NCBI RefSeq assembly: GCF_902859625.1
Contig: NZ_CADIJX010000003.1
Span: 857,697 to 921,696, forward strand
Origin: Achromobacter pestifer
Lineage (GTDB): Bacteria > Pseudomonadota > Gammaproteobacteria > Burkholderiales > Burkholderiaceae_B
Length of the DNA: 64,000 bases
Reading direction: 5' to 3'
The notes under the pieces were generated by a model. It was not told where the DNA came from. It worked only from the letters and a program-made list of their open reading frames with translations, and ran no database searches. A program made the position numbers and the translations under genes. Below are positions 8,760 through 17,336 of this stretch, in pieces. How positions within the stretch are numbered: position 1 is the stretch's first letter; the number at the start of each line of letters is the position of its first letter.

Positions 8760-9395
8760 ATGTCGTCTTCCGATTACCGCATCCAGACCCTCAAATTGAC
8801 CGACACGGATTTGTTGTTGACGTTGGCAAGCGGCCACACGCTGTCCGAACCCATCAAGCGCTACATCCGGCTGGCAGAGGCAACGGCCGCCGAGCGCGAG
8901 CAATGGCAACTGGTTGACGACGGCCACGGCGTGGTGTGGCCGGCGCTGCTTGCGCCCTCCGCCGAGGGCATGCTGAACGTGCATGACCTGCTTTGGGACC
9001 AACGCTACGAACAGTCATTGGCGGCATTGCAGGCGGCGCAGTGGCGGCTTGAAGACTTGTCGCCAACCGATCAGGATCTGGTCGCGCTATGGCGCATGGA
9101 GGCGGACATCAACAATGGCGGCTTCATGCAATTCCTTTGCAATTGGGGCGACCCGACCTGCCAACTGGCGTTGCAGGCGCTGAAGAAGATCGGCGCATCG
9201 AACATGCTGGCCGTGCTGTCGCGCATGCGCGGATTGATCGACCGTTTCGAGGACGCACCCGAAGTCATCGCACTGAACGATATCTATGGTGCGATGACGC
9301 AGGCGGAGCAACAGGAAATGGAGGAACTGGACCACGCATTCTGGGACTATCCGGACTCACTGTCGCGTCTGGGTTTGCGGCATTACGGGGCTTGA
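8760..9395 (+). CDS. DUF2442-DUF4375 (DMP19-like) two-domain protein
   Basis: A 211-residue cytosolic protein of unknown function. Residues 1-65 form a DUF2442-like domain (KLTDTDLLLTLASGHTLSEPI) and residues 85-210 a DMP19/DUF4375-like domain with the hallmark NNGGFMQFLCNWG. DMP19 of Neisseria is described as a DNA-mimic protein acting on a transcription factor; most DUF4375 members are uncharacterised, so that role is not transferred here. The gene stands alone, with a divergent promoter region toward the M4 protease. The fusion is visible; its function is unknown. Confidence 0.65.
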   Translation: MSSSDYRIQTLKLTDTDLLLTLASGHTLSEPIKRYIRLAEATAAEREQWQLVDDGHGVVWPALLAPSAEGMLNVHDLLWDQRYEQSLAALQAAQWRLEDLSPTDQDLVALWRMEADINNGGFMQFLCNWGDPTCQLALQALKKIGASNMLAVLSRMRGLIDRFEDAPEVIALNDIYGAMTQAEQQEMEELDHAFWDYPDSLSRLGLRHYGA

Positions 9396-9520
9396 AAAAC
9401 CGCTTTCGGAATGGCTGGCAACGTTCAGCAATGTCTGGCAACATTGGCGGCGTTTTGAATGAGAATTCCATCCCTTTCACGGGATAGAATCCGATGCTTC
9501 ATTCCCGGGGGGGGCGCTCG

Positions 9521-9637
9521 ATGAGGTATTTCCTGATCTTGGTTGGGGCGGCGGTGGTCGCCTATTTGCTGGCTCGTGGAATCGCGGCCGTGCTCTCGGA
9601 TCGTAAACGTTCAAAATCAGAAAGGGATTCCAAGTGA
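9521..9637 (+). CDS. small membrane peptide coupled to the SPFH gene
   Basis: A 38-residue peptide with an N-terminal membrane segment (FLILVGAAVVAYLLARG) and a short lysine/arginine-rich tail (DRKRSKSERDSK). A G-rich ribosome-binding stretch lies just upstream. Its TGA overlaps the GTG start of the SPFH protein as GTGA, which favours real translation and coupling. I do not recognise a family. It may be a partner or leader peptide of the SPFH protein; that is inference. Confidence 0.6.
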   Translation: MRYFLILVGAAVVAYLLARGIAAVLSDRKRSKSERDSK

Positions 9638-10536
9638 AGCCGACAGACATTCAGATGGTCAAGACGATCGGCGCGGTCAAGCCGCGCAGCATAAAGGTCG
9701 CCCTCGGCACCGGTATCCTGTTCTTGTTGATTCTGTTCCTGGCATTCGGCTCTTGGTTCCAGGTGGATCAGGGCGAGCGCGGCGTCGTGCTGCGCAACGG
9801 CAAGCTGGTCCGCGTGTCCGAGCCGGGCCTGGATTTCAAAACGCCTTTCATTGATAACGTGATGACGGTGTCCGTGCGCGACCACACCTTCGTGTTCGAG
9901 AAGCTGGAAGCCTACAGCTATGACCAGCAGCCCGCGCATCTGCGCGTGTCCGTCACGTACCGCGTGCCGCCCGAGCACGTCGCCGAGCTGTATTCCGAGT
10001 ACGGCACGATCGCCAACCTGCAAATGCGCGTGCTGGAACGCAAGACGCCTGACGCCGTGAAGAATGTGTTTGGCCAGTACACCGCCGTGCGCGCCATTCA
10101 AGAGCGCCAGAAACTGGGCCTGGACGTGAACAACGCCGTGCTCAAGACGATGGAAGGCGCTCCGGTGCAAGTGGTGGGCGTGCAGATCGAAGAGGTCGGT
10201 TTTTCGCAGGCCTATGAGCACTCGATCGAGCAACGCATGCTGGCCCAGGTGCAGATCGAGACGACGCGCCAACAGAAGGAAACGGCGATGATCAACGCCG
10301 AGATCCAGGTGGTGAAAGCCAAGGCTGAAGCCGATGCGCGCCGTCAGCAGTTCACGGCCGAAGCCGACGGCATCCGCATGCGCGGCGACGCCGAAGCGGC
10401 GTCGATCCGTGCCAAGGCCGAGGCGCTGGCTGCCAACACCAATCTGGTCAGCCTGAATGCGGTCGAGAAGTGGGATGGCGTGCTGCCGTCCACGCAGGTG
10501 CCGGGCGCGGCCCTGCCGTTCATTGGCATCAAGTAG
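9634..10536 (+). CDS. SPFH/band-7 (prohibitin-like) membrane protein
   Basis: A 300-residue protein with one N-terminal membrane helix (about 23-43, LGTGILFLLILFLAFGSWF). A band-7 domain follows (VDQGERGVVLRNGKLVRVSE, about 46-220), then an Ala/Glu/Lys-rich coiled coil (AEIQVVKAKAEADARRQQF) and a C-terminal tail. SPFH proteins such as HflC/prohibitin form ring scaffolds in membranes and often bind proteases. No hflK, ftsH or nfeD partner is nearby, so it is not HflC by context. It starts at GTG 9634 within the stop codon of the 38-residue peptide gene. Confidence 0.85.
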   Translation: MKPTDIQMVKTIGAVKPRSIKVALGTGILFLLILFLAFGSWFQVDQGERGVVLRNGKLVRVSEPGLDFKTPFIDNVMTVSVRDHTFVFEKLEAYSYDQQPAHLRVSVTYRVPPEHVAELYSEYGTIANLQMRVLERKTPDAVKNVFGQYTAVRAIQERQKLGLDVNNAVLKTMEGAPVQVVGVQIEEVGFSQAYEHSIEQRMLAQVQIETTRQQKETAMINAEIQVVKAKAEADARRQQFTAEADGIRMRGDAEAASIRAKAEALAANTNLVSLNAVEKWDGVLPSTQVPGAALPFIGIK

Positions 10537-12634
10537 ACGTTGCGGCCCAGGGATGTGCCGGCACGGGCGCTGACGCCTGCCGCCGGCGCGTGAAGTCCAT
10601 GATGTGCTCGCCCGACAATGCCTTGCTGTAGTACCACCCCTGCACGATGATCTCGGCGGGGGATTCCAGCGTCGTCAGTTGTTGGTCGGTTTCCACGCCT
10701 TCCACGATGATTTGCAGGTTCAACGCTTCGCAGAAGCGCAGTAGCCCGCTCATGACCAGGGCCCCACGATCGGAGTCTTGCGCGATGACGAAGCTGCGGT
10801 CGATCTTGACGGCATCGATCTGGAATTGGTGCAGGTAGCTCAGCGCGGAATAGCCGGTTCCAAAGTCGTCGATGTACACCCGGGCGCCAATCTCGTGCAA
10901 GCGGTCAAACGCGGCGTGCAGGGCCTGGGCGTCTTCCACCAGCGCGTCTTCCGTCAGTTCCACCGAGACCTGTCCGCTGGCCTGCGACAGCACTTTGATC
11001 AACTTTTCGAGATAGGCGCTGGACGTCAACGTGCCCGCCGTGACGTTGATCGTCATCGGCAGCACGAAATCATGTTTGCGCCAATGCAGGCATTGCAGCA
11101 CCGCCTGCCTGGCTACCCACAAGTCCACTTCGCGCATCAGATCGGCCTGCGCAAGCCACCGCAGGAATTCCAGCGGGGCCTGTTGCGTGCCTTCCGGGCC
11201 GGTGGCGCGCAGCAGCGCTTCGCAGCCGGTACACAGGCCGCTGCGCAATGACACCTGCGGCTGGAATTCCAAGTAGAAATCGTATTGGCTGATCGCGCGG
11301 ATGCGCGCGTTCTCGGTCATGCGGCGTGCGCGGTCGGTGTAGGTCTGCACGACGGGATCGTGCGCGTACAACAGGGATTCTTCCTGCAACCGAGGGAAGG
11401 TCGTGTCCAGGGACTTGAAATAGACCGTCGCGGTTTCTGCGCGTTGCCGCTCCAGCGCGACGACATAGGGGGCATACAGGCAGGTACCGATCATCACCAG
11501 CACGACTTGCAGCACTACTCCGCCCAGGTGGCCGTCGGCGGCGATATAGGCGTTGAACAGCACCGGCGAGGTCAGCGGCAATGCCGTGGCGGCGGATGGC
11601 AACCAGCCCAGATACACGACGGCCAACGCGATGGTGACATTGATCACGGGCGCCAGGACGAAGGGAATAAGCAGGCGCGGATTCAGGATCAAGGGCAGCC
11701 CGAACAGCAGGATTTCGTTCACGTTCAAGAGCGACACGGGAAGCGCCGCCAGCGCCAGCACGCGCAGGGAATCGCTGCGCGAGAACAGCAGGATGGCGGC
11801 CACCAACGATAGCGTCGCACCCGATCCGCCGATGAAGACGAAGGCGCCCAGCAAGGTGCTGTTCAACGCATACATGCCTTCGTAGCCCGCGGTTTGGCTG
11901 ACGGAATTCAAGACGGCCGCCTGATCCATGACGTTCATGACCGGCGCCATCGCGTGATAGCCGTGTATGCCGAAGAACCACAGCAGGGAATTCAGCCCCG
12001 CCATCAGCGCGCCTGACGTGAAAGGGTTGTCCAGCGAGGCCAGGCTCAGCGGGATGTTGAATTGCGCCACGCCAGGAATGCGCAATGCGGCGGATAGCGC
12101 CACCACGACCAGGCCCGCGATCAGCAGGCCGGGCACGACCATGTTCAGCGTGTCGCGGACGTTTTCGCTGATCAGCCCGTCAGGCGCCAGCCGCGTCCAG
12201 CGGCAGCGATAAAACCACGCCATCAAGGGCACGGTCAGCAATGGCGAGATGATGGCGATGAAGAGCACCAGGGTGGATGCTGCCTGGGGATAAGGCGCCA
12301 GCAAGTCCTCGGCGATCACCACGTATGACAGGCACAGGAATGCCGTGGGTAGATGCGGCACGCGGTGGCGGAACGACAGCATGTAGCCGATGGAGGTGCC
12401 CACCAGGATCGGCATGATGCCCGCAAGCTTGTCGTGCACACTGGTCAACAGTTCGACGATAGTGGCAGGCAGGCCAAACTGGCGGGCGATGACGGACAAG
12501 ACCAGGAATAGGGCCGTGACCAGCAGGCAGGGCATGGTCCAGAGCAGGCCTTCGCGTATGGCGCGCAATGCGCTCGCGCTTGCCAACGCGGCCAGCCGAT
12601 CTTTCGGGTAACGCAGCAAGATCGATTTTGGCAT
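10529..12634 (-). CDS. EIIC-EAL protein: membrane sugar-permease-like sensor with c-di-GMP phosphodiesterase
   Basis: A 701-residue membrane protein. Residues about 10-380 resemble the lactose/cellobiose EIIC permease (LNSLLWFFGIHGYHA, FIGGSGATLSL, NVNEILLFGLPLILNP), but no EIIA or EIIB domain is present. Residues about 440-680 are an EAL domain with CEALLR, DDFGTGYSAL, KIDRSF and VEGVET, so the catalytic and metal residues look intact and it should hydrolyse c-di-GMP. There is no GGDEF domain. The EIIC part probably senses a saccharide or membrane state; this is inference. ATG 12634 is chosen because the EIIC similarity begins there. The 3' end overlaps the SPFH gene by 8 bp, convergent. Confidence 0.85.
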   Translation of the reverse strand: MPKSILLRYPKDRLAALASASALRAIREGLLWTMPCLLVTALFLVLSVIARQFGLPATIVELLTSVHDKLAGIMPILVGTSIGYMLSFRHRVPHLPTAFLCLSYVVIAEDLLAPYPQAASTLVLFIAIISPLLTVPLMAWFYRCRWTRLAPDGLISENVRDTLNMVVPGLLIAGLVVVALSAALRIPGVAQFNIPLSLASLDNPFTSGALMAGLNSLLWFFGIHGYHAMAPVMNVMDQAAVLNSVSQTAGYEGMYALNSTLLGAFVFIGGSGATLSLVAAILLFSRSDSLRVLALAALPVSLLNVNEILLFGLPLILNPRLLIPFVLAPVINVTIALAVVYLGWLPSAATALPLTSPVLFNAYIAADGHLGGVVLQVVLVMIGTCLYAPYVVALERQRAETATVYFKSLDTTFPRLQEESLLYAHDPVVQTYTDRARRMTENARIRAISQYDFYLEFQPQVSLRSGLCTGCEALLRATGPEGTQQAPLEFLRWLAQADLMREVDLWVARQAVLQCLHWRKHDFVLPMTINVTAGTLTSSAYLEKLIKVLSQASGQVSVELTEDALVEDAQALHAAFDRLHEIGARVYIDDFGTGYSALSYLHQFQIDAVKIDRSFVIAQDSDRGALVMSGLLRFCEALNLQIIVEGVETDQQLTTLESPAEIIVQGWYYSKALSGEHIMDFTRRRQASAPVPAHPWAATST

Positions 12635-12893
12635 CGCGGTCTGCCCAAGAGTCCGTGCGAACGAATAAGCCCGTGCCCGTGTCTGTAAGAATATTTTTCT
12701 ACATCCTAGCCCTTGTTTTCCCGGTTTAGCAATCAACATGCCGTCAAATCCTAGGGATTCCCCTCTGTCAAGAATTGCAAAGCGGGCGCAAGGTGACGCT
12801 ACAGGCATCAAAGGGCGCTATACGATCAAGTGGCAGTTCGCCCGAATCGCGGGGCAGACGCACCGGCCAATAAGCTTCAATAAGGAGGCATGG

Positions 12894-13136
12894 ATGTCTC
12901 AGTTGGATTGGACGTCCGGCGATACCGCGCCGGATCGGCAGGGCTATTACGAAACACGGTTCGACACAGGACGCACTGCCATCACGTTGTATAGCGTGTT
13001 GGGTTGGATGCCGGTGAAGACGCCCGGCAACATGGTGAGTTGGCGGCCATTGCCGCCCGACGCCGAGAAAGAAGAAGCTGAACGCCACATCCAGGAACTG
13101 CGGGCGGCGCAAAGCCATATCCCCATGGATTACTAG
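12894..13136 (+). CDS. small conserved hypothetical protein (80 aa)
   Basis: A short soluble protein of 80 residues with a strong ribosome-binding site (AAGGAG at 12882-12887) before ATG 12894. It has a tryptophan/tyrosine-rich beta segment (QGYYETRFDTG, LGWMPVKTPGNMVSW) and an acidic C-terminal helix (PDAEKEEAERHIQELR). I recognise no family. The composition suggests a small compact domain. Function unknown. Confidence 0.65.
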   Translation: MSQLDWTSGDTAPDRQGYYETRFDTGRTAITLYSVLGWMPVKTPGNMVSWRPLPPDAEKEEAERHIQELRAAQSHIPMDY

Positions 13137-13181
13137 CAGGCATGGCCGGGGCTGATCCGGCGCGCGATGGGCAGCAGTTGC

Positions 13182-13200
13182 GATAATGAGAATTATTTGT
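13182..13200. promoter_or_regulatory. Fur box upstream of the second ECF sigma gene
   Basis: GATAATGAGAATTATTTGT matches the Fur consensus at 14 of 19 positions and lies 40 bp before the sigma start. It is probably the iron switch for cassette 2. Confidence 0.7.
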
Positions 13201-13240
13201 AAAATTCGCAACCTTGCCTCATTTACGTTCCGATCGGTCC

Positions 13241-13744
13241 ATGTCCCGCCCTTCCTCGCCCCGCACTGGCTGGCTCGCCTATTACGACGAGCTGGTGGGC
13301 GTATGGAGTCGGCGCACCGGTAACCGGCATGATGCGGAGGACGCCGCGCACGACGCCGTCGAGCGCTTGCTGAAAGCGGACGCCAGTGTGGCGCTGAAAG
13401 CCCGGGGTTATCTGTTCCAGGTGACCGGGCATCGCCTGATCGATCGCTGGCGCCGGCAGGACCGGGCTGAGCACATTTCGCTGGATGAGTTGGACGAAGC
13501 CGATCAGTTGGTGTCCGACGACCCCGACGCGCCGATAAGGGCCTCACGCCTGGCCGATGATCTGGCCAACGTCCTGGCAGAATTGCCCCCCAAGTGCCGC
13601 GAGGCCTTCGTGCTGAACCGCATTGAAGGTTGGACGCAGGCCGAGGTGGCGGAGCATATGGGGTTGTCCAAGAATATGATCGAGCGTTACGTGATGCGCG
13701 CAATCGAATTTGTGCGCGACCGGCTGCGTGAACACAATCCATGA
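13241..13744 (+). CDS. FecI-like ECF sigma factor, iron cassette 2
   Basis: A 167-residue ECF sigma factor. Region 2 contains NRHDAEDAAHDAVERLLK and FQVTGHRLIDRWRRQD; region 4 contains LPPKCREAFVLNRIEGWTQ and HMGLSKNMIERYV. ATG 13241 is chosen; an in-frame TTG at 13214 would put the start very close to the Fur box. Its TGA overlaps the fecR-like ATG as ATGA. It should drive the receptor gene at 14915 when released or activated by the FecR protein. Confidence 0.88.
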   Translation: MSRPSSPRTGWLAYYDELVGVWSRRTGNRHDAEDAAHDAVERLLKADASVALKARGYLFQVTGHRLIDRWRRQDRAEHISLDELDEADQLVSDDPDAPIRASRLADDLANVLAELPPKCREAFVLNRIEGWTQAEVAEHMGLSKNMIERYVMRAIEFVRDRLREHNP

Positions 13745-14796
13745 CGATGTCTTCCTATAACGATCGCGATGCTGAGCGCGAACCGGCCACCGCTGCGTGG
13801 TGGTTCGCGCGCTGGCACTCGGGCGAGCTGACGCGCCGGGACCGGCGCACGTTTGCCCGGTGGCGGCGCGACCATCCCGAGGCCGCGCGGGAGTTCGACC
13901 GCATGCAGCAGTTGGGTTCGGCTGCCGCCGACTTGCCACGCGGCCACGTGGAGTCGCTGCTGGGAGGTCCGGTGCCGGTGCGGCCGGCGGCGCGGACACG
14001 CCCGCGGCCGGATGGCTCTTGGTGGCGCGGGCGCCTGGTTCCACTGCGGATCGCCATGGCCTGTGCGGGTGTGGCGGCGGTGGCCGTGGGTGTCTGGTTG
14101 AGCTTGCCGGTGGAAGCGCCGTCGTTCACCACGATGGTCAGTACCGAGCGGGGCGAACGGCGCCAAGTCACGCTGCCGGACGGCTCCGTGCTTGAGGTCA
14201 ATAGCGGCAGCCGGGCAGAGGTCAAGCTGTATGCCGGCCGCCGCGAGGTGGCGCTGGATCGCGGAGAGATCAATTTCACTGTCAGTCCCGATGCCGCGCG
14301 TCCGTTCACGGTGCATGCTGGCAGCGGGGTGGTGCGCGTGACGGGCACGGTGTTCGACGTGCGTCGCGATGCCGATCAGGTGGCCGTGCTGGTGGAGTCC
14401 GGCACGGTGGAAGTGTCAGGCGGCCATTGGTGGAACCTGGGACATGCCGTGCTGCGGGCGGGGCACGGCATCCGGGTGCCCGGCAGCGGCGCCATCGGCG
14501 TGCCCGCGCCTGCCGATGTGCAGACCGCGACCGCATGGCGTGATGGGCGCGTGGTGTTCAGGAACGCGCCGCTGACGGAGGTGGTGCGTGAAATGAACCG
14601 CTATCTGGCAACGCCGCTACGGCTGGCGGATGAACAGGCGGGGCGCCTGCGGGTGTCGGCGTCGTTCACGCTGGACCGGCCCGAGGCGCTGGTTGATGCC
14701 TTGCCCTCCGTGGCGCCCGTGCGCCTGACGCCGCGTCCCGGTGGCCCTATCGATATCCATGCCGTCGCGAGCGATGGCCGTGCTGTTACAAAATAA
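13741..14796 (+). CDS. FecR-family anti-sigma regulator, iron cassette 2
   Basis: A 351-residue regulator. The N-terminal anti-sigma domain is typical (AAWWFARWHSGELTRRD, FARWRRDHPEAAREFDRM). A membrane helix follows at about 102-121 (RIAMACAGVAAVAVGVWL), then the periplasmic FecR domain (RRQVTLPDGSVLEVNSG, RVTGTVFDV). Unlike the other three FecR proteins here it has no twin arginine just before the helix. It starts inside the sigma gene's stop codon; ATG 13747 is an alternative. Confidence 0.9.
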   Translation: MTMSSYNDRDAEREPATAAWWFARWHSGELTRRDRRTFARWRRDHPEAAREFDRMQQLGSAAADLPRGHVESLLGGPVPVRPAARTRPRPDGSWWRGRLVPLRIAMACAGVAAVAVGVWLSLPVEAPSFTTMVSTERGERRQVTLPDGSVLEVNSGSRAEVKLYAGRREVALDRGEINFTVSPDAARPFTVHAGSGVVRVTGTVFDVRRDADQVAVLVESGTVEVSGGHWWNLGHAVLRAGHGIRVPGSGAIGVPAPADVQTATAWRDGRVVFRNAPLTEVVREMNRYLATPLRLADEQAGRLRVSASFTLDRPEALVDALPSVAPVRLTPRPGGPIDIHAVASDGRAVTK

Positions 14797-14914
14797 ACGG
14801 GAATGAGATTCAGGTTTATTTTCGGTTGGCGCGTTCTATGAAGGAAGGCCCGAGCGCCGTGCGTCTTTGCCCGGGCCACCCCCTCTCATCGTCGAACCGA
14901 AACAGCAGGTAGTC

Positions 14915-17332
14915 GTGACTCTTTCAGCAGGCAGGTATTCCATCGCGGCAACGCGCCGCGCAGGCGCGGCTCCGTGCTTTGTGCTTTCTTCTCTTGTGCT
15001 GGCCGTGGGTTTGGCGATCAGCGCGGCGCCGGGCGCGGCGCGCGCCCAGAGTGCCACGGTGTCGATCGATATCGGGGCGCAGCCACTGGGCGATGCGCTG
15101 TTGCAATGGGCGGCGCAGACCAAGGTGCGCGTGTTCTATGCGCCCGATGTGGTGGCCGGGCTGAGTACGCGCGGCTTGCGCGGCAGCCTGCCGCCCGAGG
15201 AGGCGTTGCGCGGTCTGCTGCAAGGCACGAGCGTGGCGTACCGCTGGCAAGGCGACAGCATCATCTTGTCGCGCGAAGGCGGCGTGACCAGCCTGGCGCC
15301 CGTGACGGTGTTGGGTAGCTCGGACCCGCAGGTGACCGAGGGCACGGGGTCCTACACGACGCCGGCGACATCCGCCGCCACCGGTCTGACCCTGTCGCTG
15401 CGCGAGACGCCCCAGTCCGTCAGCGTGGTGACGCGCCAGCGCATCGAAGACCAGAACCTGCGTTCGCTGGACGAGGTGATGGGCAATGTGGTGGGTGTGC
15501 AGGTGGTCAGCGAGGATTCGGATCGCACGGACTTCTGGTCGCGCGGCTTCTACATCGACAGCCTGCAATACGACGGCGTGCCGACCACCATCGGTCTGTC
15601 GATGTATGGGGAATCCGACAACGATTCCTTCATCTACGATCGCATTGAGGTGGTGCGTGGGGCGACCGGCTTGATGACGGGCGCGGGCAACCCGGGCGCG
15701 TCGATCAACCTGGTTCGCAAACATGCCAACAGCAAGACGTTCACGGGCTCGGTGAGCGCGGGTTTTGGTTCATGGAACCAATACCGCGGAACGGTGGACA
15801 TGTCGACGCCGTTGAATGAGGAAGGCACCGTGCGTGCGCGCATGGTGGCGCTGTACCAGGGCCGGGATTCCTACATTGATCTGTACCACGCCAACAAGCA
15901 GGTCTTCTATGGCGTGATCGATGCGGATCTGACGCCTTCCACGCGACTGAGCGTGGGGGCGGACTATCAGGACAAGCGCCCGCGTGGCTCCACCTGGGGT
16001 AGCCTGCCCGTGGTGTTTAGCGACGGCACGGCGACGGATTGGCGGCGGTCCAAGACCACGGCAGCCGATTGGACCTACTGGCACACGACCAATCAGACGA
16101 TGTTCGCCACGCTGTCACATCGTTTTGACAGCGATTGGGAGGTCAAGGCGGACTGGTCGCAGCGCAAGAGCAAGTACGACGCCAAGCTGCTGTACCTGTA
16201 CGGCGAGCTCGACCGCGAGACGGGCACGGGCCTGCGCCCGCTGCCCGGCTATTGGAATTCCTACGCGCAGCAGACGTCGCTGGATTTGCAGGTGAAGGGG
16301 CCGTTCAACTTGCTGGGGCGCAAGCATGAGGTGGTGATGGGCGCGATGCGTAGCCGGTACGGCGAAGACTTCTACCGCTATGGCTTTGACAGCGCGTCGC
16401 TGGCCAGCACGGGTAATTTCTATCAATGGGACGGGTCGTTCGCGCAGCCCACGTGGACCACCGCCAGCCTGCGGCCGACGGTGACACACCAGGAAGGGGC
16501 CTACGGGGCGATCCGTTGGTCGCTGACGGACAGCCTGACCGCGATCACGGGCGGCCGCTATGCCACGTGGAAATCGAAGTCGGACACGCGCGACCAGAAG
16601 GATTCCCAGTTCATCCCCTATGCCGGGGTGATCTATGACGTGAACGACACGTACTCGGCTTACGCCAGCTACACCGACATCTTCCAGCCGCAGGACAACC
16701 GCGACCGCAACGGCAACTACCTGGATCCGGTGCAAGGCAAGAACTACGAAATTGGCGTGAAGGGTGAATACCTGGATGGCAGGGTGAATGCGTCCATCGC
16801 GCTCTTCAAGGTCAAGCAGAGCAAGGTGGCGGTGCTGGATGGCGATGCGTTGGTGCCAGGCTCGTTCGAGCAGGCCTACACGACCGCCGACGGCGTGACC
16901 ACCAAGGGCGTCGAACTGGAAGTCAGCGGGCAACTGGCGCCGGGCTGGAACGCCTACGCAGGCGGCACCTACTACACCAGCCGTGATGCGCAAGACGTGT
17001 CCGTCAACCCAGAGCGGCCGCGCGCGATGGCCAAGCTGTTCACGACCTACCGGCTGCCGGGAGACTTCAGCAAGCTGACCGTGGGCGGCGGCGTCAACTG
17101 GCAGATCTCCACGTACAGCGAAGTCAGCGCGGGCGACGCCACCGTCACCGCCAAGCAGAAGGCCTACGCCATCTACAACCTGATGGCGCGCTATGACTTC
17201 AATTCGCGCTTGTCCGCGCAGTTGAACCTGAACAACTTGTTCGACAAGAAGTACTACCTGGGCGGCGTGGGGAACCAGGTTTACTACGGCGAACCCAGAA
17301 GCGTGTTCGTGAACCTGACCGCGAAGTTCTAG
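14915..17332 (+). CDS. TonB-dependent siderophore receptor/transducer, iron cassette 2
   Basis: A receptor of 805 residues from GTG 14915, which places a clean signal peptide before the cleavage ARA-QS (about 44). The STN domain covers about 48-121 (IDIGAQPLGDALLQWA). The TonB-box-like APVTVLG is near 128-134, the plug has ETPQSVSVVTRQRIEDQN and GATGLMTGAGNPGA, and the barrel ends in FVNLTAKF with C-terminal Phe. The plug wording (RDxNxxSLDEVM-like, SRGFYIDSLQYDGVP) resembles FpvA/FhuE-type ferric siderophore receptors. An upstream in-frame TTG at 14867 is possible but spoils the signal peptide. It ends 4 bp before the convergent SDR gene. Confidence 0.88.
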   Translation: MTLSAGRYSIAATRRAGAAPCFVLSSLVLAVGLAISAAPGAARAQSATVSIDIGAQPLGDALLQWAAQTKVRVFYAPDVVAGLSTRGLRGSLPPEEALRGLLQGTSVAYRWQGDSIILSREGGVTSLAPVTVLGSSDPQVTEGTGSYTTPATSAATGLTLSLRETPQSVSVVTRQRIEDQNLRSLDEVMGNVVGVQVVSEDSDRTDFWSRGFYIDSLQYDGVPTTIGLSMYGESDNDSFIYDRIEVVRGATGLMTGAGNPGASINLVRKHANSKTFTGSVSAGFGSWNQYRGTVDMSTPLNEEGTVRARMVALYQGRDSYIDLYHANKQVFYGVIDADLTPSTRLSVGADYQDKRPRGSTWGSLPVVFSDGTATDWRRSKTTAADWTYWHTTNQTMFATLSHRFDSDWEVKADWSQRKSKYDAKLLYLYGELDRETGTGLRPLPGYWNSYAQQTSLDLQVKGPFNLLGRKHEVVMGAMRSRYGEDFYRYGFDSASLASTGNFYQWDGSFAQPTWTTASLRPTVTHQEGAYGAIRWSLTDSLTAITGGRYATWKSKSDTRDQKDSQFIPYAGVIYDVNDTYSAYASYTDIFQPQDNRDRNGNYLDPVQGKNYEIGVKGEYLDGRVNASIALFKVKQSKVAVLDGDALVPGSFEQAYTTADGVTTKGVELEVSGQLAPGWNAYAGGTYYTSRDAQDVSVNPERPRAMAKLFTTYRLPGDFSKLTVGGGVNWQISTYSEVSAGDATVTAKQKAYAIYNLMARYDFNSRLSAQLNLNNLFDKKYYLGGVGNQVYYGEPRSVFVNLTAKF

Positions 17333-17336
17333 CGCG

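Noticed and set aside
9634..10536. SPFH protein as HflC
   Set aside because: No hflK, ftsH or hfq partner lies nearby and the protein has its own small partner, so a general band-7 name is safer.
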